From Dermacentor variabilis (taxonomy: Eukaryota; Arthropoda; Arachnida; Ixodida; Ixodidae): a stretch of DNA of 64,000 bases. The position numbers and the translations under genes were made by a program. Below, piece after piece: positions 1-10,440 of the stretch (its first letter is position 1; each line of letters begins with the position of its first letter). The stretch spans positions 58,470,255 to 58,534,254 of the forward strand of contig NC_134576.1 of assembly GCF_050947875.1 (NCBI RefSeq), written 5' to 3'. The notes under the pieces were generated by a model. The model was given only the letters and a program-made list of their open reading frames with translations. It had not been told where the DNA came from and made no database searches.

Positions 1-1309
1 GACAGCAGTCAGAACGCTGGGTCCCACTGGCCGAGACACTGGTTCCACTGCCATGATGCTGGGGCGCACTGGTTTGTGCTGTACTATGCTGTACAGGCGC
101 TGGTTCTCGCTGCAGTTCACTGGTCCGCGCTGGAAACTGCGCTGGTTGTGTTTGTGCCGCGCTGCTTTCAGTGCGCGAGGACGACAGAATATTAAATGCT
201 TTATACATTTTCATCGCTTCATACTAGTCCGTTGTCCTAAATAAGGTTATATCTTGGGGTCATAACACTTTATTTCGTGTCGCAGCTTGGAATAAAGGTG
301 CGTAAGCTGCCCCGTTTATACATGCGCATTTCACATTGAAGATCACTCTCGTTTCTTGCATTTTCCCTTTTGGCTGGGCAGATAGCTAAATTCTTGAACG
401 AAATCACGCAGACGCAGAGGACGCCACGTTTTTTAGTAGTTTGCGCTTAACATATGACTGGGATTTGTCGCCGTTGTCGCAGTATTGTGGAGTGGACATG
501 AAATCCAGAAGTTGTTCAGACGCGCTCGAACGGACCCCGAGTTCGAAGCATACCGCTGATTGATATTATCGCACCGTTAACGAAGCTGAGGCGATTCGTG
601 CGCTTCCACTTTCCCTACTGTACTAAAAGAAGGTTCTGGGGCTCAAATACACGCATTTTAGCTTTCACCAGCTACCCGCGCCGAGATCGCTCACCCCCCC
701 CCCCCCCCCCGAAGCTCAGGCGTATCCGCCGAGTCCGTCTGCACGCTATCGGCGCGTCTGGGCTCAGGAATCAACAAGTCTAAACAAGGATAAATCACTC
801 CATATTTCAACTTTCGCATCGATGTTCTGAAATACACCGTTTTTTTTTTCATGTCTACGGTGCCAGTACAAGAAGCGATGCGCGCGGATGTGACGCGTCA
901 TAAACACAAGTATACGTGCTGTCGCCGAAGGCTGCTAGCACTAGCCTGCGCTTCTCTGACGAAGATATGTGAGTAAACGGACGTGTCAATTGAATCGCAT
1001 CACTGAACCAAGAAAATGTTGCATATCTAATGCGAGAAGAACAAGAATCGGCTATCGAAATTGGTAGTAACAGCCCTTACAGCGTCGCGGGTCGGCGGAT
1101 AATTTAGGACTTTTTTCGAAGTTAAAGTACCTATCGCCAGTGAAAATGGATGTTGTGACACTTCTAAGCATACCACTCAATAAGGACAGCAACTTTATTT
1201 CTCTGGTACAGGCGTGAGTTTAGTTGCTGGGCGATAGCGCATCTACTGCCTGTGCGAGACCTCTCTCTTCCAAACTTAAATATGGCAAATTATCCTCAAG
1301 TGTTCACCT
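1..1309. other. Unassigned sequence, no gene recognised
   Basis: I see no convincing coding exon, RNA gene or terminal repeat here. Open frames are short and lack recognisable domains. A run of 17 C at 694-710 and a T run near 840 are simple sequence. It lies 3' of the last visible CLCA exon on the minus strand, so it is probably intron or downstream flank of that gene. Later CLCA exons (the beta-sheet region after DNG) were looked for on the minus strand and not found. Confidence 0.5.
694..710. repeat. Poly-C tract (C)17
   Basis: An uninterrupted homopolymer of 17 C. The length is likely unreliable in sequencing. Confidence 0.95.
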
Positions 1310-1380
1310 GCTAGTGTGGCGTAGTGGTAAAGCACTGGATTTGGGATCTTTAGGTCGGATGATCGAATCCTAACCTGAGC
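1310..1380 (+). mobile_element. tRNA-derived SINE head
   Basis: The segment carries a clean RNA polymerase III A box (TGGCGTAGTGG, 1317-1327) and a B-box-like GATCGAATCC (1361-1370), spaced as in a tRNA. The outer 7-nt arms do not pair well, and there is no CCA or credible acceptor stem, so I read it as a tRNA-derived SINE head rather than a working tRNA gene. The sequence after 1380 (to about 1435) may be its body. The family is not identified. Confidence 0.55.
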
Positions 1381-2710
1381 ATTTCTTTTCACTAATACGC
1401 TCTCTATTGCTTTCTGTAAACAAAAACAAAATATGTACGTTTCCGGGCACCGCGTATTTACCGCGCTAGAGCTCTTTTTCGCACCAGTACACCGCGCCTG
1501 ACCAGCTCCCCAGCATGCAGCGCGCGACACAGGGCCGGCGTTGCATTGGACGCTGGGTACTGGGTTTTTCAACAGGATTGCCAGAGAAGCGGCAGGGACG
1601 GCTACAGACGACGCAACGAGGAGACATTTTGTCGTCTGTTTCGATTAGTAAACGTCGCTGTGACGGAGAAGTCGCACTTTCTGCTGCAATTGGCCCGTGA
1701 GTTTGTGAACTGCTGACGACAGTTGCATACCACGACTTGTTTTGCGTCCAATGTACAAACGGCGCGATTTCGTAGATTGAGCGGCTGTACACAGCCAAAA
1801 CATGCCTTGCACCGGCGCACGACATCTTGTCGCATTGGCGTTTTCCCGTACACCGCAAATATTATCGTGGATTTCCAAGCGTACAACCCAGGGAAGACGT
1901 CCAGCGCGTGTTAGCAGTGGGTGCAAATAACCTTGACACGTTCACACAAAACACGAATCGGTCGTTGCAGCTGCTCGGTGCACTGATAATTCGTTCTATC
2001 AGCAAATGATCATATGAAATAACCAGCGAAGACACTGGAGCTTCACAAAGTTCACACGGACGCGCGCTGACACACGCACGCCCGTCCCTATTAACTCCGT
2101 GGGGAGCTTCCAACCAGGTGACCTGAAACTCCGTGCGGAGTATAATCGGGTCATGTTGTTTTAAATACTTCGTTCCTAACCTATTGGAGTATAATGAAGA
2201 CATATGCCGTCTTCACTCCGCTATGACGGAGAAAATGCTTGGGGCATGGGAGGCATTGGGGCTGATAAGCCGATAAAACTCCCATTATAATTATAATTTT
2301 TGCTTACAGTGATGTTGGCATTAGGGACCACTTTAAAGATAGCGTCCGCGCGGTCGTGCCATATTCAGCCGCCGGCTCAGTAAGTAAGGTAACGCTTCGT
2401 AAGGGTTCGCCGCGGATGGATAAGGCGCTCAAGAGCAATAACGAATTATAATGGTCGAACAATCATTAGCGCAGCTCGCGTCGCCACAGGCAGTACTTTG
2501 CTTGTGTCGTCATTGCACATTTAACCGCCGTGCGCAGCAGTTCGTGCCGCCACAGTGCTGACGTATGTACTGGCCGCATCAAGCTCCATAAAATTCATAA
2601 TGACAACGGACTGCATGGAGATGAGCAAGTGGCACTACACTTACGCACACTTAGGCAAATCCCACAGGGGTTCCTGCACAATTTCTTTTTCTTTTTATTG
2701 CACTTCGTCC
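1381..2710. other. Unassigned sequence, no gene recognised
   Basis: Several overlapping open frames on both strands around 1.47-2.2 kb have no recognisable domain and look like chance frames in moderately GC-rich DNA. No terminal repeats or target duplications were found by eye. Probably CLCA intron or downstream flank. Confidence 0.45.
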
Positions 2711-2798
2711 GTAAAAAAATGCGGCCGCCGCGGCCACGATTGAACCCACGACCTCGAACTCAGAAGCGCAAAGCCATACACTGAGCTACATGCCGGGT
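2711..2798 (-). mobile_element. tRNA-derived SINE fragment (Ruka-like head)
   Basis: Read on the minus strand it begins with an A-box-like TAGCTCAGTGTATGG, then a B-box-like GTGGGTTCAATCG, then the GGCCGC...GCATTTTTTTAC junction seen in the Ruka copies elsewhere in this window. Only the head and a short T-rich tail remain. It lies 3' of the last visible CLCA exon. Confidence 0.6.
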
Positions 2799-3086
2799 CT
2801 GCGAGACATTAGCTTAAATGCACGATAGAACCCTACTACATTCCTTGATCATTTCGATTAGTACAATCCCACTTGTCCACTTCTCGCGTAGATTAGTGCT
2901 GGAAATGTCTAAGAGCGCTGCAAGTACGTAAATGGGCACTTACGTATACGTCCTCTATCCCTTATAACAATTCCGGTGGCATTGTACGCTTACTGAACAA
3001 CATGTATAATATCATAGCCACGTTTAAAATGTCAGATGCTTTTCGTCGAGTCTGAACAGAACAAGCAATTACCCAGATGTCCTTAC

Positions 3087-3357
3087 GTTTGCCGTTGTCA
3101 CGCAGTCGGAGAGGGCAACTAAGTCCCTGCGTGTTGCGCACCACCGCCGTTACGTTTGCGTCCAGGACAACGTCGCTTCCTTTGGCCAAATCAACGAATA
3201 TGACTGCATCCTCTGGTTGGTTGACCTCGTCCTCCGCCACTTCGCACAAAGCCACTATGGGCTCATTGTTGACGTCTCTGATTTGGGACGTGACCACCAT
3301 GGTGACAACGACTGGACCCTTCCTTGAACAGTCCACATGAAGCGTCCACGTACCCGG
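3087..3357 (-). CDS. CLCA-family gene, internal exon 4 of those visible (post-vWA beta-sandwich region)
   Basis: Internal coding exon of a calcium-activated chloride channel regulator. The protein family is secreted or membrane-linked and metalloprotease-like, and modulates Ca2+-activated chloride channels. Acceptor TTTTTTAAG at 3366-3358, donor GTAAGG starting at 3086; 271 bp, entering in phase 0 and leaving in phase 1. It begins PGTWTLHVD, matching the conserved (V)GTW motif after the family's 'DPSG' segment, and ends LRLRDNG, the conserved 'LxDNG' before the 'DDGxYS' motif. The next exon, which should hold that motif, is not found between here and base 1. It holds an NVT glycosylation sequon. 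Assignment rests on motif order shared with vertebrate CLCA proteins. A (TA)n and foldback cluster begins about 120 bp upstream in the preceding intron. Confidence 0.8.
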
Positions 3358-3477
3358 CTTAAAAAATAGATCAATCAATCAGTAAATAAATCATGCAATG
3401 AATCAATCACTGTATCAGAATGTGAAACGGACCGAAATCATGACTGCCGGCCGCTACATCGCGAACTCTCTCTCTCT

Positions 3478-3480
<3 letters not shown>

Positions 3481-3551
<71 letters not shown>
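3481..3551. repeat. (TA)n microsatellite
   Basis: Pure TA dinucleotide repeat preceded by a short CT run (3466-3479). It abuts the left arm of the 3553-3710 foldback. Long IYIYIY open frames here are translation artefacts. Confidence 0.97.
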
Positions 3552-3552
<1 letters not shown>

Positions 3553-3556
<4 letters not shown>

Positions 3557-3710
3557 AGAAAGAGACGACGAACTTTTTGGGAGACTTCTTTGACTTAACG
3601 TTTTCGGCTGGTGGACCAGCCTTCGTCAGAGTTCTGACGAAGGCTGGTCCACCAGCCGAAAACGTTAAGTAAAAGAAGTCTCCCAAAAAGTTCGTCGTCT
3701 CTTTCCTGTG
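3553..3710. repeat. Foldback element: 78-bp inverted arms with hammerhead-like core
   Basis: Left arm 3553-3630 and right arm 3633-3710 are reverse complements with two mismatches, separated by only GT. Each arm, read outward from the centre, contains CTGACGA, a GGCTGG/CCAGCC stem with a 4-nt loop, and GAAA. That is the CUGANGA...GAAA core of a hammerhead ribozyme (right arm 3634-3661; left arm on the minus strand 3629-3602). The left arm also has a GUC triplet at the expected place, 3594-3592 on the minus strand. Helix I is not formed because the unit is cut at the inversion point. Penelope-like retroelements are known to carry such minimal hammerheads, so this may be two head-to-head remnants. 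That attribution is inference. Confidence 0.7.
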
Positions 3711-3751
3711 TATGTTACGTCGGGTCCTGCGTGCTGAACTTTGAAGAAAAC

Positions 3752-3879
<128 letters not shown>

Positions 3880-4339
3880 CAGCCGGGGCAAGTAACACCG
3901 TAAAAATGTTTACTGCGCAGAACTTTTGAAAAAAAACTGGGTGTCCGCCAAACGAACGCGTGCTCGCTTGCACTCGACGCGCTTGACAACGACAGCAAAA
4001 GTGAAGACGTCATGTTCTATTACGCAAGCCTCAAATATGTATACGCAGCAAGAAGGTGTCCACATAAATTTGCAGTTGAAATAAAGCACAATTAAAAGAG
4101 CGTTGGCGCGCAATCAGTCTCAGCGCCAGCGGCGACGCTACTTTGAATATGTCGCGAACTGCGTCTACGCCTCAATCCAGTACGCTCGCAGCGCCCCCGC
4201 GCGATTTTTCTACACGCAGCGCCTCAGCGGTAGAGAGCCGTTAGGCCCACTCGACCATTGTCTGCTACACTCTAGCGGTAAGTAGATAAGCAGCTACAGT
4301 CTAAGGAAAATCCCGGCGAAAACGGGAGTAACTGGGCCG
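3880..4339. other. Unassigned intron sequence upstream of Gypsy-A
   Basis: No gene or repeat family recognised. A GC-rich patch at 4100-4280 resembles sequence bordering other tick repeats but has no ends I can define. Confidence 0.4.
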
Positions 4340-5027
4340 TGTTGTACCCGTACAACCAGCCCGGATTCCAAATCTATAAGATGCAGAATTTATTCTGCGA
4401 ACTCCCTTTGGACAAACCGGGGGCTGCGCCGAAAGGCACAGCACCCTAACCCTCCCTTGACAAGTCAAGAAGCTGCGCCGCCAGGCAGTGGAGCCCTGTG
4501 GAGGAGCATCGGTGGGCGATATGTCCAAACGTGCAACTGAGTGCTAGACAGCCCGGCGCCGTATTTACTTTCCCCTGGAGGTCGCCAAGCGCGGCAAACT
4601 TGAAGCGGGTGGCAGGCGCGGTGGCTGGTTGGACCTCTCGAACGACAGTCGAGTGCTGGCTTTGTATTGAACCGTTTGAGCGACAATCGTTTTCTCGGGG
4701 CGTCATAAGCCCCGACGCCGCCGCCTGGAAAACCGGATCCACCGAACCACCGTGAGCTGAGTGCCGCTCTCCACTGGATTGAGATGTGTTACGCGTTGCA
4801 GTCTCGCCGGACGCCGCCTTGCGGGAACAGCGGCGTTTGCTGTTATCTCTCGGCCCCAGTGCCGATCCGATCTTGTCTTGTATAACGACCTGTATATAGT
4901 GCATAAAGTCCCTTTTGTTATTCTCACCGACGCCCGACTCGGAGCCTTCGCCACCGACTAGAGAGCTGGCAACGCTGTGTCACGAAACGGGTGACGAGCG
5001 ATACGGGACAACCTCAAAGTCGCAACA
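4340..5027 (+). repeat. Gypsy-A 5' LTR
   Basis: 688 bp, starting TGTTGTACCCG and ending CGCAACA, with TG...CA termini. It aligns over its length with the repeat at 14246-15402, apart from the insertion in that copy. A leader of about 300 bp and a gag start follow it. Confidence 0.65.
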
Positions 5028-5325
5028 GTGGATGACAGCTACGCCATTGACGGGCATCGGCTACCTCGGCGCGGTGAGTGCCTGAAGTTTACCTCAAACA
5101 CCAGACTTCCTCTGACACGGGTTATAGTAGCTTAAGGAAGGATTTGGTGTTGCATTGTGTTAACCTTGTGTGTTTCAAGCCTAGTGAGAGTGTTTTGAAA
5201 ACCAGCGGATGCTGAGGGGCTAAACAGGAAAATGTGTGAAATACTTGCGGATGTGCTACTAGTAGCTGTATAGTAGCATACAGCAGGTATATACAAAAAG
5301 GGTAAACAGCAAGAGGACAGTGTGA

Positions 5326-5439
5326 ATGATGGAGAAGTACAAGGTCAAGGAACTTCTCCAAATTTGTGAGGAGTTGGGCATTGAGTTGGGCCCAACAAGA
5401 AGAAAGAATGCGATCCTTGAGGTCATGAGGACTGAGGAC
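5326..5439 (+). pseudogene. Gypsy-A gag, N-terminal fragment
   Basis: The frame opens MMEKYKVKELLQICEELGIE and reads to ...EVMRTED, where it is cut by the hAT-type insertion at 5440. It resumes in frame after the insertion (VTAEEAEEAW at 9427). This N-terminus is typical of gag proteins of tick gypsy elements. The start is the second of two adjacent in-frame ATGs or the first; which is used cannot be told. Confidence 0.7.
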
Positions 5440-5453
5440 CAGGGGCGTAGCCA

Positions 5454-5471
5454 GGGGGGGGGGGGGGGGGG
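5454..5471. repeat. Poly-G tract (G)18
   Basis: Homopolymer next to the left inverted repeat of the hAT-type element; the right end has only a C6 counterpart near 9385. Confidence 0.95.
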
Positions 5472-7008
5472 CTTATGGGGCTTCAGCGCCCCCCAAAATT
5501 TTTTCGTGCTGTTCTGCGCTGCCGACGAGAACAGCTCCCTGCGCCGGAACTTATGCTCGATTTTGTCTAGAATGTCCTTAATTCACGCTCGAAAAGACAT
5601 TTTAGCGCGAACATTGCGAAATCGGGCTGGATTTCGCGGCAACGCCCATGCATCGGTATTCACATATCGTAACGCAAGGAGCCCCACCGAGCACAATATT
5701 TCTAGGGCGTTTTCATGGCGAGCGGGCTCGTCTCGGCATCTCGCGGAGGCCGCGGAATCTACGGAGCGCTTGGATTTCAATTCTGAAACTTTGTGGCTAT
5801 AAAGTTCTGATAACATTTTGATGCGAAAGGTGCACTGGCATTTCCAAAGTCGTGCTTTAGATTTTCAATTCCGGAAATTTGCAGGTTTAATGATGCTGTT
5901 GTAAACATTTGACGCCAAAGGTGCATCGACTTTTCTAAAGTCGTACATCGGGCCATACAACGAGACAAGCCAAATCAACATACTATCAGACAAGTTGACA
6001 AAACACGCAGCGAGGACCTATGAGACAAAGTGTTGTGGTGGTTTATTTGTGCCGTCAGGTCACAGAAAAGAATATGAACATTTTTTGTTCACCTGCGCCA
6101 AAGCATCCATGTCAAGACAGTAAAGCCACCATTGTAACCAAGTTCCTATTTATTTTTCTACCTAGACATTTATTCGCGAGGGTACATTGAGCCTCTTTCT
6201 CATTTTTTTTTGTTCTGGCAGCCCGCGGGCTGCCGATCCAGCCAGAGCGCATGCGTTTTTCTCGTGCTGCATCGACAACCGCGCAGTGCGCTTGGATGCG
6301 CGTTCGTTTTTCTCTGGCCGACAGCATTTTCGCCTGGCAGGGTTTTGGACGCTTTCTGGCTAGCAGACGAGAAAAAGAAACAATACATAGTCACTCGCCG
6401 CCAGCACTGCGGGGACTCGACGTATTGCAACGCGTTCGCATGAGCGCAACCTCTCCGGAAAAATTTGTTTCGCCGGTGTAAGATACCGAGCAGTAGGCGT
6501 ATGGTTTTCTGTGGGCCAAGCGACACACGGTTTTCTTCGATATTCCTTCGGTAGCCACACTAGGTGGCCAAAGTAGGCATTCGATTGTAGCCAACATGCT
6601 TTCCTTTGCGTTATTCTATTTTGCCGCCCCCCACCCCACAAAAGAAAAAAAGAAGATATTGTTGCGGCGCAGCGAATTGTCGCATGGTGAAAGTTCGATT
6701 TTGTTACTTCTTTTGCGGAAAGTAATGGGCCACGGGACGCTTCAGTTGCCGGATACTATTATAAGATTGCGATAGCAGCTATAAAAAGACTCCAGGCGCA
6801 TTCCTGCCGTAGCCCTCATGTTGCGTATAAATATAGGCCAAGGGCGATAACATCCTGACCGCGCGCCGCATGCTCTATGTGCGAGTGAAAGCGTGGGGGG
6901 GGCGGGAGGGGGGAAGCCGACGATGGTGGCTCAGTCTTGTGTGCGGAAGGGAGAAAAGCGGGGAGGAAGCGCGCCGCCTTCCGTCGCGCGCGATAGATTT
7001 TGGGAGTG
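5472..7008. other. Interior of hAT-type element, no gene recognised
   Basis: Open frames here are short and overlap on both strands. No transposase motif (BED finger, RNase H-like core, or hAT dimerisation segment) was recognised. Local purine/pyrimidine-rich stretches and a G-rich tract near 6890-6920 are the only distinctive sequence. Confidence 0.5.
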
Positions 7009-7315
7009 CACTCTTAGTCAAAGTTACACCCTTTGGTTTGCCCCTTCTGCCACACAACGATAATCGTCATCTGCCTTGATGCGTTTCCTTTCTTTAACGC
7101 TGCGAGCCCGGAACTTTCCAGTAACGAACGGCACGCGCTTTATCAGCATAAAACAGTTTACACCCTTTGGAGTGCCCCTTCGGATAACGCGCGCGCCGTT
7201 CGTTACTGGAAAGTTCCGGGCTCGCAGCGTTAAAGAAAGGAAACGCATCAAGGCAGATGACGATTATTGTGTGGCAGAAAGGGCAAGCCAAAGGGTGTAA
7301 CTTTGCCTAAGAGTG
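7009..7315. mobile_element. Palindromic MITE, about 120-bp near-identical arms
   Basis: Left arm (7009 to about 7130, beginning CACTCTTAGTCAAAGTTACA) and right arm (about 7192-7315, ending in its complement) match almost base for base; the central spacer is about 60 bp and carries a short copy of the ACACCCTTTGG motif. No coding capacity. I could not define a convincing target duplication. It is nested inside the hAT-type element. Confidence 0.75.
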
Positions 7316-7789
7316 TGGAGGGAGGGGGGGTGCTGTGATCTGTGAATCTGTGGTTGCGCAACCTGGTTATTTGCCTTGTTTGACGCATTATATATAGTGA
7401 CTTTTCCTTAGGTGCGTCGATTTATTGGAGACTTATACGTATATTTAAATATTTTGTTGCGAGGTTTTGTGTGTATGCGCAGTGAACTTTGTTTCCAGTG
7501 ACAATTTTTTGCCCTTTATCAAGCTGTATCTTCACATTTGTATATTCCATTGTATCTTCGCATTTCTAATGTACGAAGGCGAGTCAAATGAAAGTGAGAC
7601 AACCCGCCCCGCGAAATGTGGTTCGGTTCATTATTTTCGAGGCATGCGCGTAGCACATACGCATCTCATTTACAAGTGACTGCAGAGATGAGGTTAAATG
7701 TTCTTTAATGCTCTCATACACTCGCTTGAATATGATTGCGTGACGTAATGGACACTGCAAAAGTTTAACAGCTTGGTGTCGCGAGGTTT

Positions 7790-8980
7790 TTGACAAATGA
7801 AGATGTTTCCCAAACAGAAATTATTCGACGTATGGCTGCCATATGCGTTGAACATTGTGTTTCATTGGCCACTGTGAAGCGTTGTAGCAAACTGTTCAAA
7901 GAAGGACGTGAAAGTTACAAGGACGATCCATGGCCGGGCCAAAGCCACCGTGCAATCACCCCCAACACGATTGAAAAGGCCGTGGCTGCTCAGTGGCTAT
8001 GGTGCTGGGCGGCTGAGCACGAGGTCGCGTGATCGAATCCCTGTCCCGCCGGCTGTATTTCGATGGAGGCGAAATGCGAAAACACCCGTGCACTGAGATT
8101 TCAGTGCACGTCAAAAAACCCCAGGTGGGAGAAATTTCCGGAGTCTCCACTACAGCATGCCTCATAATCAGAAAGTGGTTTTGGCACGTAAAACCCCATA
8201 ATTTATATTTTTTTAAACAAATGCAAAGGCCGATTAGACAAGAACGGCGGATAAGCATCGATGAAGTGGCAGGGCGTGTGAACATCACTCACGGCTCGAG
8301 TCACACCATAATTCATGAACATCTCGCTTATCGGCTCTTGAGTGCGCAATGGATGCCCAAGATTCTGAACCATCGCCAGAAGACGGAGAAGTTCGGCGCT
8401 GCCTTGACTCATCTAATCCGTTATCACGATCATGGTGACGACTTTTTGTCTGCAATTGTGACCGGGGATGACTCATGGTGCCGCTACTACTAGCCTGAAA
8501 CACTACGGCAAAGCTTGTAGTGGAAACATTTGAATTCACCACTCCCAAGGAAGACAAAAGCCGTCATTTCTGCCGGAAAAGTGTTGACTTCTTTTTAGAT
8601 CGTCAGAGGCCATTATTGATCGAATTTTCTAAACCTGGAGAGACTCTAAATCGTTTCAGATATTGTTAAAGGTCGGATCGGCTACGTGTCGCAATCAAGA
8701 ACAAACGACGTGGAAAATTGAGCATTGGGAACATCTTGCTTCACGACATTGCCCGTCCCCACGTCGCTGATGTGGTTAATACAAAACTGGCAAAGTTCAA
8801 GTGGGAAACGCTGCAACATCCCTCATGCAGCCCAGACCTGTTGCCTTGCGTCTTCCACATTTTGTAAAATTTGAAAAAACTGCTCAAGGGAATCAGATTT
8901 TTGTCGGAAGCTGACGTGTAGTCATTTACAGATTTTTTAGGCACGAACCCAAGGGGTTTTATGAGACGAGAATTACGCGA
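7790..8980 (+). pseudogene. mariner transposase, broken
   Basis: The N-terminal helix-turn-helix region (MTNEDVSQTEIIRRMAA, then KLFKEGRESYKDD) is followed, after a SINE insertion at 7983-8221, by ISIDEVAGRVNITHGSSHTI, then IVTGDDSWCRYY (first catalytic D in the TGD motif), and in another frame LLHDIARPH (second catalytic region, normally HDNARPH) with ...SPDLLP. The usual mariner signature places the last D in YSPDLAP; here CSPDLLP still shows it. At least four stops or frameshifts separate these blocks, so no active enzyme is made. Family usual length is about 345 residues. Confidence 0.85.
7983..8221 (+). mobile_element. Ruka-type SINE inside mariner
   Basis: tRNA-like head (CTCAGTGGCTATGG; B box GATCGAATCCC), then the shared body (GGCGAAATGCGAAAACACCC ... 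CATGCCTCATAATCAG ... GGCACGTAAAACCCC) and a T-rich tail. Flanked by an imperfect 11-bp target duplication, TGAAAAGGCCG (7972-7982) and TGCAAAGGCCG (8222-8232). I match it to the tick SINE Ruka from memory of the family. Confidence 0.85.
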
Positions 8981-9277
8981 CTCGTTAGTAGGTCAAGTGT
9001 CTAAATACTCATGGTGACTACTTTTACATAAAGTACGCCATTTTTCCTGTATTCGCATTGGCTCACTTTCATTTGACTCGCCGTCGTATATTTTGCAGAG
9101 CTCCTGCTTTTTATATGTGCTCTCTGTTGCGACTATAATTTCGGAGCAATTGCTCGCAATACACAACCGGTGACAGCTGCTCCTGCGCAATACATTCTAA
9201 CAAAGGACAACGTCATTGAGATTTTCCCCAGGTCGTTGCATATGTACGAAAATGTAAACAAGGTTGTTGAATGACAG

Positions 9278-9278
<1 letters not shown>

Positions 9279-9333
<55 letters not shown>
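9279..9333. repeat. (AT)n microsatellite
   Basis: Pure AT repeat in the right part of the hAT-type element, between the mariner and the right inverted repeat. Confidence 0.97.
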
Positions 9334-9338
<5 letters not shown>

Positions 9339-9426
9339 ATCCCTCGACTAATTCTATAAGCAGGAGGCCGAGCTGCAAAGTGAGCCCCCCACGAACGAAA
9401 TTTCTGGCTACGCCACTGCTGAGGAC

Positions 9427-10440
9427 GTTACGGCTGAGGAAGCCGAAGAGGCCTGGGCGCATATCAATGAACGTCGCGAGGAGGAAAAGAAGGAAAAGGA
9501 AAGTTGCGAGAAGGAAAGAGAAGGAACATCGCGAGCACGAGCTTAAAATGAAAGAGTTGGAGACCCGAAATACCTCGTCCGCGCCTAGTCTCACTTCTAA
9601 CGGTCCTAGAACACGCGATCAACGTCCACTCTTTGTCCTCGGAGAGCATATGGCCAAATACCTAATCAAATTTGAGCACGTGTGCGAACGGAATTGCATT
9701 GAGCGATCCCTCAGGGCACAGAATCTGTTAGCCTTGCTTCCTGGGGAGGCATCAGACGTAATAACTTCCTTATCGAAAGAGCCGTTTGAGAGTTACAGTG
9801 ATGGGAAGGAAGCGCTACTGCGGAAGTACAAATTGTCGGCTGAAGCTTTCAGGCAGAGGATCCGGTATGCAAAAAAGGGGCAGGGAGTCAAATTTCGACT
9901 TCGCGTTTTGTCTAAAAGCCGACCTGGTGGAATGGCTGAAGCGTGAAGAGGCTTACGACGACCGCGACGAAATCGTCGAATGCATCGCTTTGGAGCAGTT
10001 CTACCATTGCTTTGATGAGGATGTCAGGCTCTGGCTGCAAGCTGGCTAAACTAGGTTAAATTAAACAAGGCAGCAGAGTTAGCGGAAGAGTTTTACACCC
10101 GCCGCAGCTGGCACAGCAAGGCAGTGCGCGTAGAAAAAGCACCTAAGAGAGATGGGTTTTCCGGGAAGCCCGGCGAACGGAAGCAAATCACGCGTCGCGA
10201 GTTTCGGAAAGACGAGTTCCATACCAAAGAAACTGTAAGGGAAGGACAGAATGCATCTCAGAGAGCTAACGATCGTCTCAAGCATTCTCTAGCCAGCGAA
10301 ACGATACGACGCGTTCTTTTGAAAAACAAAAACCTTTAACCTGCTACAATTGCAAAGAGCAAGGGCACAACGCTGGGAACTGCCAGGAGAAAGTTTCTTT
10401 TGCAACAATACAGGAAACTTACAAAAAACTACGACTATTG
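9427..10440 (+). pseudogene. Gypsy-A gag, main part with zinc knuckle
   Basis: Continues the gag frame cut at 5439: VTAEEAEEAWAHINERREEE, a charged coiled-coil-like stretch, then after a frameshift KMKELETRN and the capsid-like block (LIKFEHVCERN ... LLALLPGEASDV ... GVKFRLRVLSKSR). A CCHC zinc knuckle, CYNCKEQGHNAGNC, is at about 10339-10380. At least three frame changes are needed to follow it, so it is non-functional. Role in an intact element: virion-like particle core and RNA binding. Confidence 0.8.

Larger units (their letters stand above)
7574..9086 (+). mobile_element. mariner-family transposon, degenerate
   Basis: Bounded by TA at 7572-7573 and 9087-9088, with inverted ends CGAAGGCGAGTCAAATGAAA (left) and the closely matching complement of CGACGGCGAGTCAAATGAAA (right). 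Length 1,513 bp, or about 1.26 kb without the SINE inside it, as expected for mariner. It lies within the hAT-type element. Confidence 0.88.
5440..9418. mobile_element. hAT-type DNA transposon, non-autonomous, 3,979 bp
   Basis: Terminal inverted repeats CAGGGGCGTAGCCAG (5440-5454) and, at the right end in reverse complement, CAGTGGCGTAGCCAG (9404-9418) differ at one base of 15. A perfect 8-bp target duplication CTGAGGAC lies at 5432-5439 and 9419-9426. The 8-bp duplication and CAG(N)GG-type ends are characteristic of the hAT superfamily. Excising it with one duplication rejoins the gag frame of Gypsy-A (MRTED-VTAEE). An 18-G run follows the left end. I found no hAT transposase, so it is a non-autonomous or internally replaced copy. 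It hosts a palindromic MITE at 7009-7315 and a mariner at 7574-9086. Confidence 0.88.

Noticed and set aside
1310..1380. A true tRNA gene at 1310-1380 or at the heads of the SINEs
   Set aside because: A and B boxes are good but the acceptor arms do not pair and the units are joined to SINE bodies.
1..3086. Further 3' exons of the CLCA gene to the left of 3087
   Set aside because: No minus-strand frame shows the expected DDGxYS-type motif or later CLCA segments.
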